From assembly GCA_017549485.1 (NCBI GenBank), contig JAFYUT010000027.1:1-64000 (forward strand): a DNA stretch of 64,000 nt, written 5' to 3'. A model generated the notes under the pieces. The model ran no database searches. It was not told the DNA's origin and worked only from the letters and a program-made list of their open reading frames with translations. The translations under genes were made by a program, and so were the position numbers. Below, piece after piece: positions 1-8,852 of the stretch. This stretch comes from Akkermansia sp. (GTDB taxonomy: Bacteria; Verrucomicrobiota; Verrucomicrobiia; Verrucomicrobiales; Akkermansiaceae). Every line of letters starts with the position of its first letter. The first letter of the stretch is position 1.

Positions 1-1356
1 GCCGCATGCCAAACGCCGGAAAGCCCCACATGGCCGATTCTGACGTGGAACGGGCTGAACTTGTGTTTCAGCTGCATAGAAGACATGGTACACAAGATGT
101 TCTTGGAGCCCATGGGCGACCAAGCTGCCGAGCACATGGTGATGCACGTGAAAGAAACGCACCCTTGGCTGCTCCCGCAGGATGATGCGGACGGCTCCCC
201 CGTGCTGGATGTAGAAACCAAAGCACAGGACAAGTTGCCGACACCTGCCGAGATGCATGCCATGCTTGATAATTACGTCATCGGCCAAGACCTCGCTAAG
301 CGCACCCTTTGCGTGGCGGTTTACAACCACTACCTGCGCCTGCGCCAACCCAAAACCGACGACGGCACGGAGATTGAAAAGAGCAACATCTTGCTGGCCG
401 GCTCTACCGGTTCCGGTAAAACCCTGTTGGCCAAAACCTTGGCCCGCATACTGGACGTACCGTTCTGCATTGTGGATGCCACCACCCTCACCGAGGCGGG
501 ATACGTGGGCGAGGACGTAGAAAACATCGTACTGCGCCTGCTACAGGCGGCAAACATGAATGTAGCCAAGGCTGAACGCGGTATCATCTATGTGGACGAA
601 ATCGACAAAATCGGCCGCAAAACACAGAATGTAAGCATCACCCGCGACGTAAGCGGTGAGGGCGTACAGCAGGCCTTGCTCAAAATTGTAGAAGGCACGG
701 AATGCAATATTCCCCCCAAGGGTGGTCGCAAGCACCCCAATGAAGAATACATCCGCGTCAATACGGAAAACATTCTCTTCATCTGCGGCGGCGCCTTCGT
801 GGGGCTGGAGGGTATCATACGCAAGCGCATCGGCTCCTCTGCCATGGGCTTTGCCTCCATTGAAGAAGACCGAGACACCAAGGAATTCACTGAAGAAGAA
901 GTACTCTCCAAGGCCATGCCCGAAGACTTCTTCATGTTCGGCATGATTCCCGAGCTGATGGGGCGCCTGCCCATCTTTGCCCCGCTGACCACCTTAACGG
1001 AGGAGCAATTGGTAACGCTGCTTACCGAACCCAAGAACGCCTTGGTCAAACAGTACACCAAACTACTGAAGATGAACGGCGTTGATTTAATCGTACAGAA
1101 GGACGCCTTGCGTGCCATGGCGCGCCAAGCCATTGAGCGCGGCACGGGAGCCCGAGCTTTGCGTGGCATTTTTGAGCGCCTCATGCTTGACATCATGTAC
1201 GAAGTACCCAGCGACAAGAGCATCACCACCGTCACCGTGACGGAAGATTGCGTGCTGGGCAAAGGTAAGCCTGAAATCACCCGAGGTGAAGCCGCCCCCA
1301 AAACAACGAAAAAGCCCAAGGCTGCCACCTCTAAAACACATAAAAAGAAAGCCTGA
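1..1356 (+). CDS. clpX: ATP-dependent Clp protease ATP-binding subunit ClpX (5' end outside window)
   Basis: ClpX is the AAA+ unfoldase that feeds substrates to ClpP in the cytoplasm. The frame is open from base 1, so the true start lies upstream; the TTG at 61 is an internal Leu codon. The first residues visible contain a CFSC pair that fits the second half of the N-terminal zinc-binding domain. After it come the [14 protein letters not shown] region, Walker A GSTGSGKT (about codon 134 of the visible frame), the [16 protein letters not shown] pore region, Walker [10 protein letters not shown] and the C-terminal ELMGRLP sensor region. The tail is Lys-rich. tsaD starts 5 nt after the stop, so the genes are probably co-transcribed. 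No clpP is visible in the window. Confidence 0.96.
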   Translation, partial: AACQTPESPTWPILTWNGLNLCFSCIEDMVHKMFLEPMGDQAAEHMVMHVKETHPWLLPQDDADGSPVLDVETKAQDKLPTPAEMHAMLDNYVIGQDLAKRTLCVAVYNHYLRLRQPKTDDGTEIEKSNILLAGSTGSGKTLLAKTLARILDVPFCIVDATTLTEAGYVGEDVENIVLRLLQAANMNVAKAERGIIYVDEIDKIGRKTQNVSITRDVSGEGVQQALLKIVEGTECNIPPKGGRKHPNEEYIRVNTENILFICGGAFVGLEGIIRKRIGSSAMGFASIEEDRDTKEFTEEEVLSKAMPEDFFMFGMIPELMGRLPIFAPLTTLTEEQLVTLLTEPKNALVKQYTKLLKMNGVDLIVQKDALRAMARQAIERGTGARALRGIFERLMLDIMYEVPSDKSITTVTVTEDCVLGKGKPEITRGEAAPKTTKKPKAATSKTHKKKA

Positions 1357-1361
1357 TAACC

Positions 1362-2414
1362 ATGCTTGTACTGGGAATCGAGTCGAGCTGTGATGAGACC
1401 GCCGTCTCTCTGATAGAGGAGGTGGCGGGGGAGCAGCAACCGCGCGTGCTCAGCTCTGTCATCTCTACGCAGATTCCCCTGCACCGCCTATACGGTGGGG
1501 TTATCCCCGAGCTCGCCTCTCGCAACCACTCCTCCAACCTGCCGGGAGTACTGCGAGAGGCGCTTGAGAAAGCAGGCCGCAGCATTCACGAGGTAGATGT
1601 TTTTGCCAGCACGGCGGGGCCCGGGCTGGTAGCTGCCTTGCTGGTGGGCAACACAGCCGCCAAGGCACTTGCGCTGGCTGCAGGCAAACCATTCGTTGCC
1701 GTCAATCACCTGGAGGGGCACATGCTTTCCCCCTTCATCACACACCCACAGGGGTTGGTGCCGCACCTCAGCCTTGTAGTATCGGGCGGGCACACACTCC
1801 TTATCGATGTACAGGGCAGCGGCAATTATACCTTGATGGGGCGCTCGCTGGACGACGCAGCGGGCGAAGCCTTTGACAAGGTTGCTAAAATGCTTGATTT
1901 GCCCTACCCCGGTGGCCCGGAAATTGACAAAAGAGCAGAACTCGGCGACCCCGAGCGCTTCAAGCTTCCCCGCCCCATGATTCACGAGGACCACTTGAAC
2001 TTCTCCTTCTCGGGGCTTAAAACAGCTGTTCTTTATACCCTGCCCAAACTGGTAGAGAGTGGCAACCCCAATGATTTGGATGAGCAAACCATGTGTGACC
2101 TCTGTGCCGGAGTGCGCCAAGCCATTCTGGACGTCCTCATCCACAAGGCCATGAAAGCCCTCAAACGTACGGGGCATAAGGTACTGGCCGTATCAGGCGG
2201 GGTATCTTGCAACAGTGCATTGCGCAGGCAGCTTAAAGAGCGTTGTGACCGCGCACGTATAGAACTTATTTTACCGCCTAACAGCCTCACCACCGACAAC
2301 GCTGCCATGATTGCGTTTGCCGGGCTCTTGCGTGCCCGCAGCGGTGATTTCTCCCCGCTGGACACCCCCGTAGACCCCAACCTGCGCTTGGCCGGCGCCC
2401 AAACCCGCGCCTGA
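1362..2414 (+). CDS. tsaD: tRNA N6-adenosine threonylcarbamoyltransferase TsaD
   Basis: TsaD (Kae1/Gcp) transfers the threonylcarbamoyl group to A37 of ANN-decoding tRNAs, working with TsaB and TsaE. The 350-residue length is normal. It begins with the family signature MLVLGIESSCDETAVSL, has the metal-binding HLEGHM motif near residue 110, VVSGGHTLL, the DDAAGEAFDKVAKMLDLPYPGG segment and a C-terminal SGGVSCNSALR ATP-binding loop. The start ATG lies 5 nt after the clpX stop, with no Shine-Dalgarno. The downstream gene begins 10 nt after the stop, so this is the second gene of a compact four-gene run. Confidence 0.97.
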   Translation: MLVLGIESSCDETAVSLIEEVAGEQQPRVLSSVISTQIPLHRLYGGVIPELASRNHSSNLPGVLREALEKAGRSIHEVDVFASTAGPGLVAALLVGNTAAKALALAAGKPFVAVNHLEGHMLSPFITHPQGLVPHLSLVVSGGHTLLIDVQGSGNYTLMGRSLDDAAGEAFDKVAKMLDLPYPGGPEIDKRAELGDPERFKLPRPMIHEDHLNFSFSGLKTAVLYTLPKLVESGNPNDLDEQTMCDLCAGVRQAILDVLIHKAMKALKRTGHKVLAVSGGVSCNSALRRQLKERCDRARIELILPPNSLTTDNAAMIAFAGLLRARSGDFSPLDTPVDPNLRLAGAQTRA

Positions 2415-2424
2415 TTTTCCGGAT

Positions 2425-3330
2425 ATGAGCCTGAGAGACAAATTGGTGGAAATACTCCCCGACCTACTGCCGGCCCGAGAAGAAGAAGCAATCAAAGGCA
2501 AAGAGCTCATTGCCCGCGTGCGTGCCGTGCTGGGGGATGCCTACTCAGACCACTCGCTGCGCTCTCAATTCTCCTTTATTGCCCTTGAGCCGGACTCCTG
2601 CTTGGCACGTGTGGCAAACGGCCAAGGCTATTACCTGCGCACGGAGGAAACCGCATCATCCCTCCACAATATGTTCGAAAGCGAGGCTGAGGCCTCCCGA
2701 GAGGGGCGAGACCCGCTGCACAAGGCTTTGGCGCTGGCCGTGCGCCTGTATGACACCGCCGGCATGGGCGTGTTCGTATACCCGTTGGAGAGCGAAGAAA
2801 GCTGGGAACATGCTGATTTGGTAGCGGTACAATGGCCCGCCGCCACGACAGATGAAACCGGGGCTCTCGTATTTGAACCGACGGATGCTCCCACGCCCAC
2901 CCTACGCGCCGTATGCGTATGCATTGAGCCCGATGACGAAAGCTGCCGCCGCGCGTTCTTCCGCACGTTGGCATGTGCCCTTTGTACCCAAGAGGCAGAA
3001 CTGTTACTCATAGGAGATGAACCCGATATGCCCGATGAGCTCACCCGCTTGGCCTCCTTGTACGGCGTAGGGATTCGCGCCATCTCGGCCGATGTTGCGG
3101 GGGAAGATGCCTTACCGCGGGCGGATGAGATTTTCCGCGCAGAGGCGGCAGATGCCCGCGGGCTCTTGTCGGAGCTACCGCAACTCACATTGGCACACCC
3201 TCGCCACAGAATCGCCCCCCAATTATCGGCAAACCACTTACCTGCAACCGCCGCAGCCATGCACTGGGCTCAAAGTTGCATTGCCAAAGGGCGTGTAGAA
3301 GCATACGAAATGCGCGTAGCCGTCAACTGA
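2425..3330 (+). CDS. Unknown protein: winged-helix-like N-terminus plus a possible decayed nuclease-fold domain
   Basis: I do not recognise this 301-residue protein with certainty. Residues about 1-75 (IKGKELIARVRAVLG...SFIALEPDSCLARV) resemble the small winged-helix (HARE-HTH-like) domain that often precedes restriction-endonuclease-like domains. The C-terminal half has the order HADLVAVQW, VCVCIEP, RRAFFRTLACAL, ELTRLASLYGVGIRAI, which is reminiscent of PD-(D/E)XK-type domains, but the usual E-x-K is V-C-I-E-P, so catalysis is doubtful. There is no signal peptide or membrane segment. It sits 10 nt after tsaD and 12 nt before the next gene. The domain reading is inference only. Confidence 0.7.
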   Translation: MSLRDKLVEILPDLLPAREEEAIKGKELIARVRAVLGDAYSDHSLRSQFSFIALEPDSCLARVANGQGYYLRTEETASSLHNMFESEAEASREGRDPLHKALALAVRLYDTAGMGVFVYPLESEESWEHADLVAVQWPAATTDETGALVFEPTDAPTPTLRAVCVCIEPDDESCRRAFFRTLACALCTQEAELLLIGDEPDMPDELTRLASLYGVGIRAISADVAGEDALPRADEIFRAEAADARGLLSELPQLTLAHPRHRIAPQLSANHLPATAAAMHWAQSCIAKGRVEAYEMRVAVN

Positions 3331-3342
3331 TACCGCCCCACC

Positions 3343-4122
3343 ATGACACGCCGCCAATCACGCCTTGTACGCCGTATCATCCAGCTCGCATTGCTCGCTT
3401 GGGGTGGCTACATGGTATTGAGCTCCCTGTGGGGCATGTGCCAAACCGCCGTTTATCTTCACGAGACCATCACCGTAACCGGTAAGGTGAAAGACTTCCG
3501 CCAGCGTCCCTTTGAAGGCATCCGCGAGGCCCTGAGCAGCGGTAATCTCTCAACAGGGGAAGACACCGCCTACTTTCCCATTGTTTCTTTCAGTTTCGAC
3601 AACGGAGCACACATCAGCAGATTCGCACTCTCCGCACCGGACAATGCGACACCTCAAATTGATGCGGATATCGAGCTGCGCACCTACCCTTACGACCCGT
3701 CCGCACCGGATAAAACACCTTGGCGCCCGGAAGGCGTGCAACCCGCCCGTGCCTCTTACCTGTGGGGCGGCGATGCATTAGAGCTACTCTTCGGGCTTAC
3801 CATAGGAGGCATAGCTTATCTCATGCTACGCTCCCGCCGCCCACAATCTGCTACCAAGCAGGCCCCCAAACCTCAGCGTAAACAAGCACCTGCTCCCGCT
3901 AAAAAAGCGACCTCCGCCCCTGCTCCCTCTGTGGCAAATGAGGAGCCCTTTACCCTCTCCGCTGACCCCGAACAGCCGAAAAAGAAGCGCACCCGCAAAC
4001 CGGCTGACCCCAATGCGCCTAAAAAGCCCCGCGCCCCCCGCAAGAAAAAAGAGGCAGACCCCACCGCCCAGCCCAAACCTCGTAAACCGAGAAAGAAAAA
4101 GCAACCCTCAGAGGGAGTATAA
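3343..4122 (+). CDS. DUF3592-like membrane protein with a long basic Lys/Pro tail
   Basis: The 259-residue product has an N-terminal membrane segment (about residues 10-35) and a second near 145-163 (LELLFGLTIGGIAYLML). The extracytoplasmic stretch between them (VTGKVKDFRQRP...YFPIVSFSFDNG...IELRTYPYDPSAPDKT) looks like the DUF3592 fold. From about residue 170 the chain is a low-complexity tail rich in Lys, Pro and Ala with KKKRTRKP, KKPRAPRKKK and KPRKPRKKK blocks, similar in composition to histone H1-like tails, so it may bind nucleic acid or the acidic inner membrane surface. It is the last gene of the clpX-tsaD run. Function unknown. Confidence 0.75.
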   Translation: MTRRQSRLVRRIIQLALLAWGGYMVLSSLWGMCQTAVYLHETITVTGKVKDFRQRPFEGIREALSSGNLSTGEDTAYFPIVSFSFDNGAHISRFALSAPDNATPQIDADIELRTYPYDPSAPDKTPWRPEGVQPARASYLWGGDALELLFGLTIGGIAYLMLRSRRPQSATKQAPKPQRKQAPAPAKKATSAPAPSVANEEPFTLSADPEQPKKKRTRKPADPNAPKKPRAPRKKKEADPTAQPKPRKPRKKKQPSEGV

Positions 4123-4182
4123 CAGGATCTCTGCGATGCCTAATCCCCCCCCAAGCCAACACACAACTGACAAAGCATGTGT

Positions 4183-4211
4183 TTGACGCCGGTATAGCAG
4201 TATGATAACAT
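4183..4211 (+). promoter_or_regulatory. Predicted sigma-70-type promoter
   Basis: TTGACG at 4183 and TAACAT at 4206 are separated by 17 nt, upstream of the secreted coiled-coil gene at 4275. Confidence 0.5.
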
Positions 4212-4274
4212 AAAAGAGACAGGGAGGGAACCCATCCCTTCACAAATATAATTTTTAACCGACAACACATTAAA

Positions 4275-4793
4275 ATGATGAAAAAATTGAGCATGTTGGC
4301 AGCACTTTGCGCTGCCTTGACCGGGGCTGCACAAGCCGATATTTTGACCGCTGTGAAAGATGCCGCTGTACAAGAGGCAAAAACTCAGACCGAAGCCGCC
4401 ATTCAGGAAAAAGTGACCGAGGCAACCGCCGGACTGACCGCCGGTAAAGATTCTGCCACCGGTGGCATTAGCGACACGCTGAACGGTATTCAGGAGAAAG
4501 CCGATGCCGTACAGGCCGAGGTAGACGCCGTTAAGGCCAAAGCCGATGCCGTGCAGGCTGAGGTAGACGCCACAAAGGAGGCCATTGAAAATGCCAAGAA
4601 CAACACCGAACAGTCCATAGCAAACAAGAAAGAAGAGGTCAGCAAGGCTGTAAGCGATGCAAACTCTGCTCAAGCCAAAGCTAAGGCTGATGCAAAGGCT
4701 GCTCAGGAAAAGGCCAAGAAAGACACCGAAAAGAAAGCCAAGAAAGCAACCGGCAAGGCCGTGCGTGGCGGGCTGAAAAAAATCGGTCTTTAA
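4275..4793 (+). CDS. Secreted Ala/Lys-rich coiled-coil protein
   Basis: The 172-residue product starts with a clear signal peptide (MMKKLSMLAALCAALTGAAQA). The mature part is almost entirely Ala, Lys, Glu, Asp and Gln with heptad-like spacing, including two near copies of KADAVQAEVDAVK at about residues 75-100, and ends in a very basic helix (KAKKDTEKKAKKATGKAVRGG). This is consistent with a long periplasmic alpha-helical rod or coiled coil, comparable in character to LEA-like or apolipoprotein-like helices, but no specific family is recognised. It is monocistronic: a promoter lies at 4183 and a strong terminator at 4808. There is no Shine-Dalgarno. Confidence 0.8.
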   Translation: MMKKLSMLAALCAALTGAAQADILTAVKDAAVQEAKTQTEAAIQEKVTEATAGLTAGKDSATGGISDTLNGIQEKADAVQAEVDAVKAKADAVQAEVDATKEAIENAKNNTEQSIANKKEEVSKAVSDANSAQAKAKADAKAAQEKAKKDTEKKAKKATGKAVRGGLKKIGL

Positions 4794-4807
4794 TTCCCTT
4801 TATACCG

Positions 4808-4837
4808 GCACCGCTGCCCCATGCAGCGGTGCTTTTT
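4808..4837 (+). terminator. Rho-independent terminator
   Basis: GCACCGCTG (4808-4816) pairs with CAGCGGTGC (4824-4832) and is followed by TTTTT. Confidence 0.85.
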
Positions 4838-4880
4838 GAAGATTTTTTTTGAGATTCAGAAAAAAAGACGCAAATTTGAC

Positions 4881-4909
4881 TTGCCAAAGTCAAGCAATTA
4901 GGGTATAAA
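4881..4909 (+). promoter_or_regulatory. Strong predicted promoter of the small basic protein gene
   Basis: TTGCCA at 4881 and TATAAA at 4904 with a 17-nt spacer, about 50 nt upstream of the ATG at 4964. A run of A/T lies upstream, as expected for an UP-type element. Confidence 0.7.
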
Positions 4910-4963
4910 TGGCGACCACCATTCCGCAGTGATGCGGGTAAACCTTTTACAACACACACAGAT

Positions 4964-5119
4964 ATGTCCAAGCACTCCACACTTAAAGCAACCGGTACCG
5001 TTGGCGGTAAGCGTTCTGTCCTCAAGCGTTTTGAGCGTGTTAAGCTCATGAAGGAACGCGGTCAGTGGAAGCAGGGTCAGAGCCCCATCGGTCTGCCCAA
5101 GACCAAGTTCGAGGCCTGA
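4964..5119 (+). CDS. Small basic protein of the Verrucomicrobia/Chlamydia family
   Basis: This 51-residue, very basic protein begins MSKHSTLKATGTVGGKRSVL and ends in PIGLPKTKFEA. It matches my knowledge of the TIGR04137 type small basic protein, which is restricted to Verrucomicrobia and Chlamydiae and is thought to be associated with the ribosome or rRNA. The strong dedicated promoter at 4881 and terminator-like hairpin at 5171 fit a highly expressed single gene. There is no signal peptide. The gene is useful as a taxonomic marker for the window. Confidence 0.88.
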   Translation: MSKHSTLKATGTVGGKRSVLKRFERVKLMKERGQWKQGQSPIGLPKTKFEA

Positions 5120-5170
5120 TGCCGTTCACGCCGGCCCTCAATCTCTGAGGGTGTACAAACAACATTTTCC

Positions 5171-5205
5171 GGAGCCTCTCGGTGCAATACCGCGAGGCTC
5201 CTTAT
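5171..5205 (+). terminator. Terminator-like hairpin
   Basis: GGAGCCTC (5171-5178) pairs with GAGGCTCC (5194-5201), with an inner CGGT/ACCG stem. The T tract is weak (TTAT). Confidence 0.6.
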
Positions 5206-5249
5206 GCTAATCTTACACACGCGCGCGAGAGCGCCCATAGAATTGACAC

Positions 5250-6683
5250 ATGACAGAAGAGAACACATACCCGCCTGCCCCGGAGGGCAGCGTACGCCTC
5301 AATAAGTTTCTGGCCTCTTGCGGCTATGAATCCCGCAGAGCAGCAGATAGGCTGATTGCCGAGGGGCGCGTAGAAGTGAACGGTAAAGCCGTAGACACCC
5401 CCGGGCTGCGCGTACTGCCCACAGACTTTGTGAAGGTAGACGGCCGCCATGCCACGCCCAAAGAAGAAGTAGTGGTATTGCTCAACAAGCCGCGTGGCTA
5501 TGTATGCAGCCGCGATGCGCAAGGCGCCATCGGCACAGTATATGATTTGCTGCCGGCCAAATATCGCTATGCAAACTACATCGGCCGCTTGGACGCCGAC
5601 AGTGAAGGCTTGCTGATTTTCACCAACAACGGCACACTCAGCCAGAGCATCGGCCACCCCAAGGGTGGTATTGAGAAAGAATACTGGGTAACGCTTGACC
5701 AAGCCTTTGACAGCAGCGTACTCATTCAGCTGCTCAAGGGTGTGCGTATCCCCGAGGGGCAAGCCAAGGCTAAATATGTATCACGCCTGAGCGCCCGTCG
5801 CGCCTGCGTGGTGTTGGATCAAGGCTTGAAGCGCCAAGTACGCCAGATGTTTGCCTGCCTTGGCCTGCGAGTCAAGAAGCTGGTGCGCGTACGTATCGGC
5901 TCCCTGTGGGGCGGCGATTTGGAGCCCGGCCATGCCACACTGATGGATGCAGAGCAAATTGCCCAAGCCTCTACCAACCCGCGCCGCCGTAAAGGCCTGA
6001 TGGGTGCCAAGCAGGTGTTCAAACCGCGTACTCAACAGCAGCAGGCCGACAACAGCCGCGATGCCGATGACGATTACGTATTCAACCCCGCAGACTTTGA
6101 AACGGAGGAAGAGGCCTTGGAGTCTGCCACCAAATTTACAGACGGCGAAGCTTTTGAACCCGAGCGCGAGAATGGCCGCCGCCCCTTCGGCAAAGCCCCC
6201 CGCGCCAAGCGCGATTCCTTTGTTCGAGAGGAGGGCGAACGCCGTGGCTTCGGTAACCGCAATGGCGAGCGCCGTGGCGGGTTCGGTGGTGAGCGCCGCA
6301 GTTTCGGCAACCGCGAGGGCGGTGAACGCCGTGGCGGATTCGGTGGAGAGCGCCGCAGTTTCGGCAACCGCGAGGGTGGTGAACGCCGTGGCGGGTTCGG
6401 CGGAGAGCGCCACAGTTTCGGCAACCGCGAGGGAGGTGAACGCCGTGGCGGATTCGGCGGAGAGCGCCGCAGCTTCGGCAACCGCGAGGGCGGTGAGCGC
6501 CGTGGCGGGTTCGGCGGAGAGCGCCGCAGCTTCGGCAACCGCGAGGGCGGTGAGCGCCGTGGCGGGTTCGGAGGTGAGCGTCGCAGCTTCGGCAACCGCA
6601 ACAGCGGACCGAAGGGCGGATTCGGCGGTGGAGCCCGCAAGAGTTTCCGCACCTTCAACAAACGACGCCCCGACAACCGATAA
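5250..6683 (+). CDS. rluB: RluB/RsuA-family rRNA pseudouridine synthase with an Arg/Gly-rich repeat tail
   Basis: The enzyme converts a specific rRNA uridine to pseudouridine. Residues about 10-60 form an S4 RNA-binding domain (VRLNKFLASCGYESRRAADRLI). The catalytic domain follows, with LLNKPRGYVCS and the active-site motif GRLDADSEGLLIFTNNG containing the catalytic Asp, then RQVRQMFACLGLRVKKLVR. A typical RluB ends near residue 250; here an acidic linker and then six copies of a 19-residue unit GGERRGGFGGERRSFGNRE extend it to 477 residues. RG-rich tails of this type are found on RNA-binding proteins and DEAD-box helicases. The gene is flanked by hairpins at 5171 and 6695. Confidence 0.93.
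   Translation: MTEENTYPPAPEGSVRLNKFLASCGYESRRAADRLIAEGRVEVNGKAVDTPGLRVLPTDFVKVDGRHATPKEEVVVLLNKPRGYVCSRDAQGAIGTVYDLLPAKYRYANYIGRLDADSEGLLIFTNNGTLSQSIGHPKGGIEKEYWVTLDQAFDSSVLIQLLKGVRIPEGQAKAKYVSRLSARRACVVLDQGLKRQVRQMFACLGLRVKKLVRVRIGSLWGGDLEPGHATLMDAEQIAQASTNPRRRKGLMGAKQVFKPRTQQQQADNSRDADDDYVFNPADFETEEEALESATKFTDGEAFEPERENGRRPFGKAPRAKRDSFVREEGERRGFGNRNGERRGGFGGERRSFGNREGGERRGGFGGERRSFGNREGGERRGGFGGERHSFGNREGGERRGGFGGERRSFGNREGGERRGGFGGERRSFGNREGGERRGGFGGERRSFGNRNSGPKGGFGGGARKSFRTFNKRRPDNR
6261..6599 (+). repeat. In-frame 57-bp tandem repeat, six copies
   Basis: The repeat codes for six near-identical units of 19 residues (first one 18) in the tail of the pseudouridine synthase. Nucleotide copies differ at a few silent positions and one His/Arg change (GERHSF in copy 3), so the array expanded fairly recently or is kept homogeneous. 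Confidence 0.9.
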
Positions 6684-6694
6684 AAAGATAACCA

Positions 6695-6727
6695 CACGGC
6701 CCTGCAAAAGCAGGGCCGTGTTATATT
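6695..6727 (+). terminator. Rho-independent terminator
   Basis: CACGGCCCTGC (6695-6705) and GCAGGGCCGTG (6710-6720) form a perfect 11-bp stem with an AAAA loop, preceded by A-rich and followed by TTATATT. Confidence 0.8.
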
Positions 6728-6766
6728 GAACGAAATCCCGCGCATAAGCATCATACAAACAAGCAC

Positions 6767-8215
6767 ATGAAATACGCGACAATACTCTCACTTTTATTGT
6801 TCACGCCTCTTGCAACGGCCCAAGACACCTCTACGCCCCCGCCACCACAGTACAACAGCAACAATGCTGAACTGGAAAGCGAACTGGCAGAAACAAAAGC
6901 CAAAGCAGAAAAAGGAGACATTGCCGCAGCGTGGCAAGTATATAGCCGCTACGCACAACAAGGCATGCGGGAGCAGGCCGAAGCTTGGTACCACCGCCGC
7001 ATGCAGCTGCGTGAGGCTCAGGCCAACAATGGGGATATTGCCGCAGCGCGTGAAATGGGCTTACTCTATCTGCGCGGGGATATGTATGTGGCACCAAATG
7101 CGCAAAAAGCCGTTTCCCTGCTTTCTCAAGCTACCGAGCGCGGGGATGCCACCTCAGCCATCATACTGGGTGAGCATTTCAAAACATACAGCCCGGAAGA
7201 AAGCAAACAATTTTACACCCGCGCCTATGAACTGCACAAGGCAGTTATTGATACCATTACCGATGGCAGCGAGCTGACGGCAGAACAACGCCAATCTCTG
7301 GAGATTATAGGCAACATGGAGCAAGAGGGGCTGGGCACGGAACAAAATGCCGCAGCCGGCATTGCCCACTTAGAACAAGCCGGCACCACAGGAGCCATTG
7401 AGCGACTTTTTCAAACCTACGCTAAAGGCATAGGGGTTGACGTAGATGCAGCAAAGGCGCTGAGCTATGCTGCCATGATAGCTGATACGGCAGCAGATAC
7501 CGCCCAACCGCAAAAGGCCGCGCCAAACGCCGGTGTTATGGCATGGTTGCTGGCAGACTCTTACCTGAATGGTAAAAACGGGGTACAGCAAAACACCGAG
7601 CTGGGAGAAAAATACCTGCGCATTGCAGATTCTCAGAACATTGCCCCTGCCATCTACTGCAAAGCCCTCAGACAAAAAGCTGCAGGCAACAGTAAAGAGG
7701 CTTACATTGACTTCACCCGCGCCGCCTCTATGGGGCACCCGGATGCCCGTATGCACGCAGCCCTCATGAAATTATACGGTGCTGAAGGCGTGACAAAAAA
7801 TGAAGAAACAGCCGTAGAAACACTCAAAAAGATATCCGACCGCCATAACCAAGGCCAAGAATGGTATGTGGGCCGCGCACCGTATGAACTGGCTCTGTAC
7901 TACGAGCGCACCGGTGCCACAGATGCGGCAGATGAATGGTACCGCATTGCGTCCGACCGCAACGTGGTAGCAGCTATGGCTCACCGCGGGCTCTGCCATA
8001 TTTTACCCGGCTCCACTTTGGAGTGGAGCCCCACCCTCATGTACAAATGGTGGAAGATAGGCAGCAACGCCGGAGACGCCACTTGCTCCCGCTACCTCAA
8101 TATCTTTATATGGGTTGTGATACCCTTGCTGCTCATTTTCGTGTTCGGTTTACCTGTGCTTCTTGTGCATATTCTGAACAAGCGTGCAGAAAAACAAGAA
8201 CAGGCAAACTCGTAA
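6767..8215 (+). CDS. Secreted Sel1/TPR-like repeat protein with C-terminal membrane anchor
   Basis: A 482-residue protein with a signal peptide (MKYATILSLLLFTPLATA). Residues about 30-430 are alpha-helical repeats of the Sel1 type, recognisable as GDIAAAREMGLLYLRGD, GNMEQEGLGTEQNAAAGIAHLEQA, MAWLLADSYLNGKNGVQQNTELGEKYL and ELALYYERTGATDAADEWY. A hydrophobic segment at about 445-470 (WVVIPLLLIFVFGLPVLLVHIL) anchors the C-terminus. Sel1 proteins usually mediate protein-protein contacts. It lies 2 nt upstream of the next gene, also a membrane protein, so the two may work together. Precise role unknown. Confidence 0.85.
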   Translation: MKYATILSLLLFTPLATAQDTSTPPPPQYNSNNAELESELAETKAKAEKGDIAAAWQVYSRYAQQGMREQAEAWYHRRMQLREAQANNGDIAAAREMGLLYLRGDMYVAPNAQKAVSLLSQATERGDATSAIILGEHFKTYSPEESKQFYTRAYELHKAVIDTITDGSELTAEQRQSLEIIGNMEQEGLGTEQNAAAGIAHLEQAGTTGAIERLFQTYAKGIGVDVDAAKALSYAAMIADTAADTAQPQKAAPNAGVMAWLLADSYLNGKNGVQQNTELGEKYLRIADSQNIAPAIYCKALRQKAAGNSKEAYIDFTRAASMGHPDARMHAALMKLYGAEGVTKNEETAVETLKKISDRHNQGQEWYVGRAPYELALYYERTGATDAADEWYRIASDRNVVAAMAHRGLCHILPGSTLEWSPTLMYKWWKIGSNAGDATCSRYLNIFIWVVIPLLLIFVFGLPVLLVHILNKRAEKQEQANS

Positions 8216-8216
8216 T

Positions 8217-8759
8217 ATGAAAGCTATTTTTACCAAGCTGAAAGATTTTCTGCTCGATTTATCCGGGCACTACTGGTTGCATCTTGTTGCCGGAGTCGTC
8301 ATTATCGTACTCTATTGTGAAAATAAACACCGAAAAGAAGAATTACAAAATTGCAAATCGGAATACCATAAACTTGAGGACTGCCGCAGTAACGCAACAA
8401 GTGAGCTTATTCTACGTTTTCTTCATCACGGTCTCATCTCACACCAACTGAATCCGGAAGAACGAGTTTTCTCCACGTCAGGAGGAGGAACTTGTGTTCA
8501 TTACTGGTACGCCCTGACAGAAGAGGAAGCCGCCGCCGTACAAGACGTGCAACAAATTCGCAAATTTATTCAGAATTACTGTATTCCGTGCAGCATAAAA
8601 GATGTAGATTTGACCGTTACGGTTCAACAGAACAAACCGCAATACCAATACATCCCCCCGCAAGATGCCCCGACCGTACCGCCCGACCATACATGGTACA
8701 ACGTTAATGTAGAGTTCCGCTTCCACACGCCGGATTTTCTTAAAGATGAGCGCCGGTAA
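8217..8759 (+). CDS. Unknown membrane-anchored protein
   Basis: The 180-residue product has one N-terminal membrane helix (about residues 17-35, HYWLHLVAGVVIIVLY) followed by a mixed soluble domain with several Cys residues. I chose ATG at 8217, directly after the stop of the upstream gene, rather than the ATG at 8184 that would overlap it. The short spacing suggests translational coupling with the Sel1-repeat protein. No family is recognised. Confidence 0.7.
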   Translation: MKAIFTKLKDFLLDLSGHYWLHLVAGVVIIVLYCENKHRKEELQNCKSEYHKLEDCRSNATSELILRFLHHGLISHQLNPEERVFSTSGGGTCVHYWYALTEEEAAAVQDVQQIRKFIQNYCIPCSIKDVDLTVTVQQNKPQYQYIPPQDAPTVPPDHTWYNVNVEFRFHTPDFLKDERR

Positions 8760-8852
8760 GGACGCAAATGCGAGCGAGAATTGGATTTTTTAAGCGTTTT
8801 TTGTTTTAATTCGCCACACACTATGCTAGTATAGGGGCAGATTACACCACCT

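Noticed and set aside
6074-6766. Second minus-strand frame with a Pro/Arg-rich repeat product
   Set aside because: Mirror image of the same tandem repeat in another frame, no domain or start signal.
5781-6791. Long minus-strand open frame opposite the repeat tail of the pseudouridine synthase
   Set aside because: It is an antisense shadow of a GC-rich, codon-periodic repeat; the plus-strand S4 and catalytic motifs are unambiguous.
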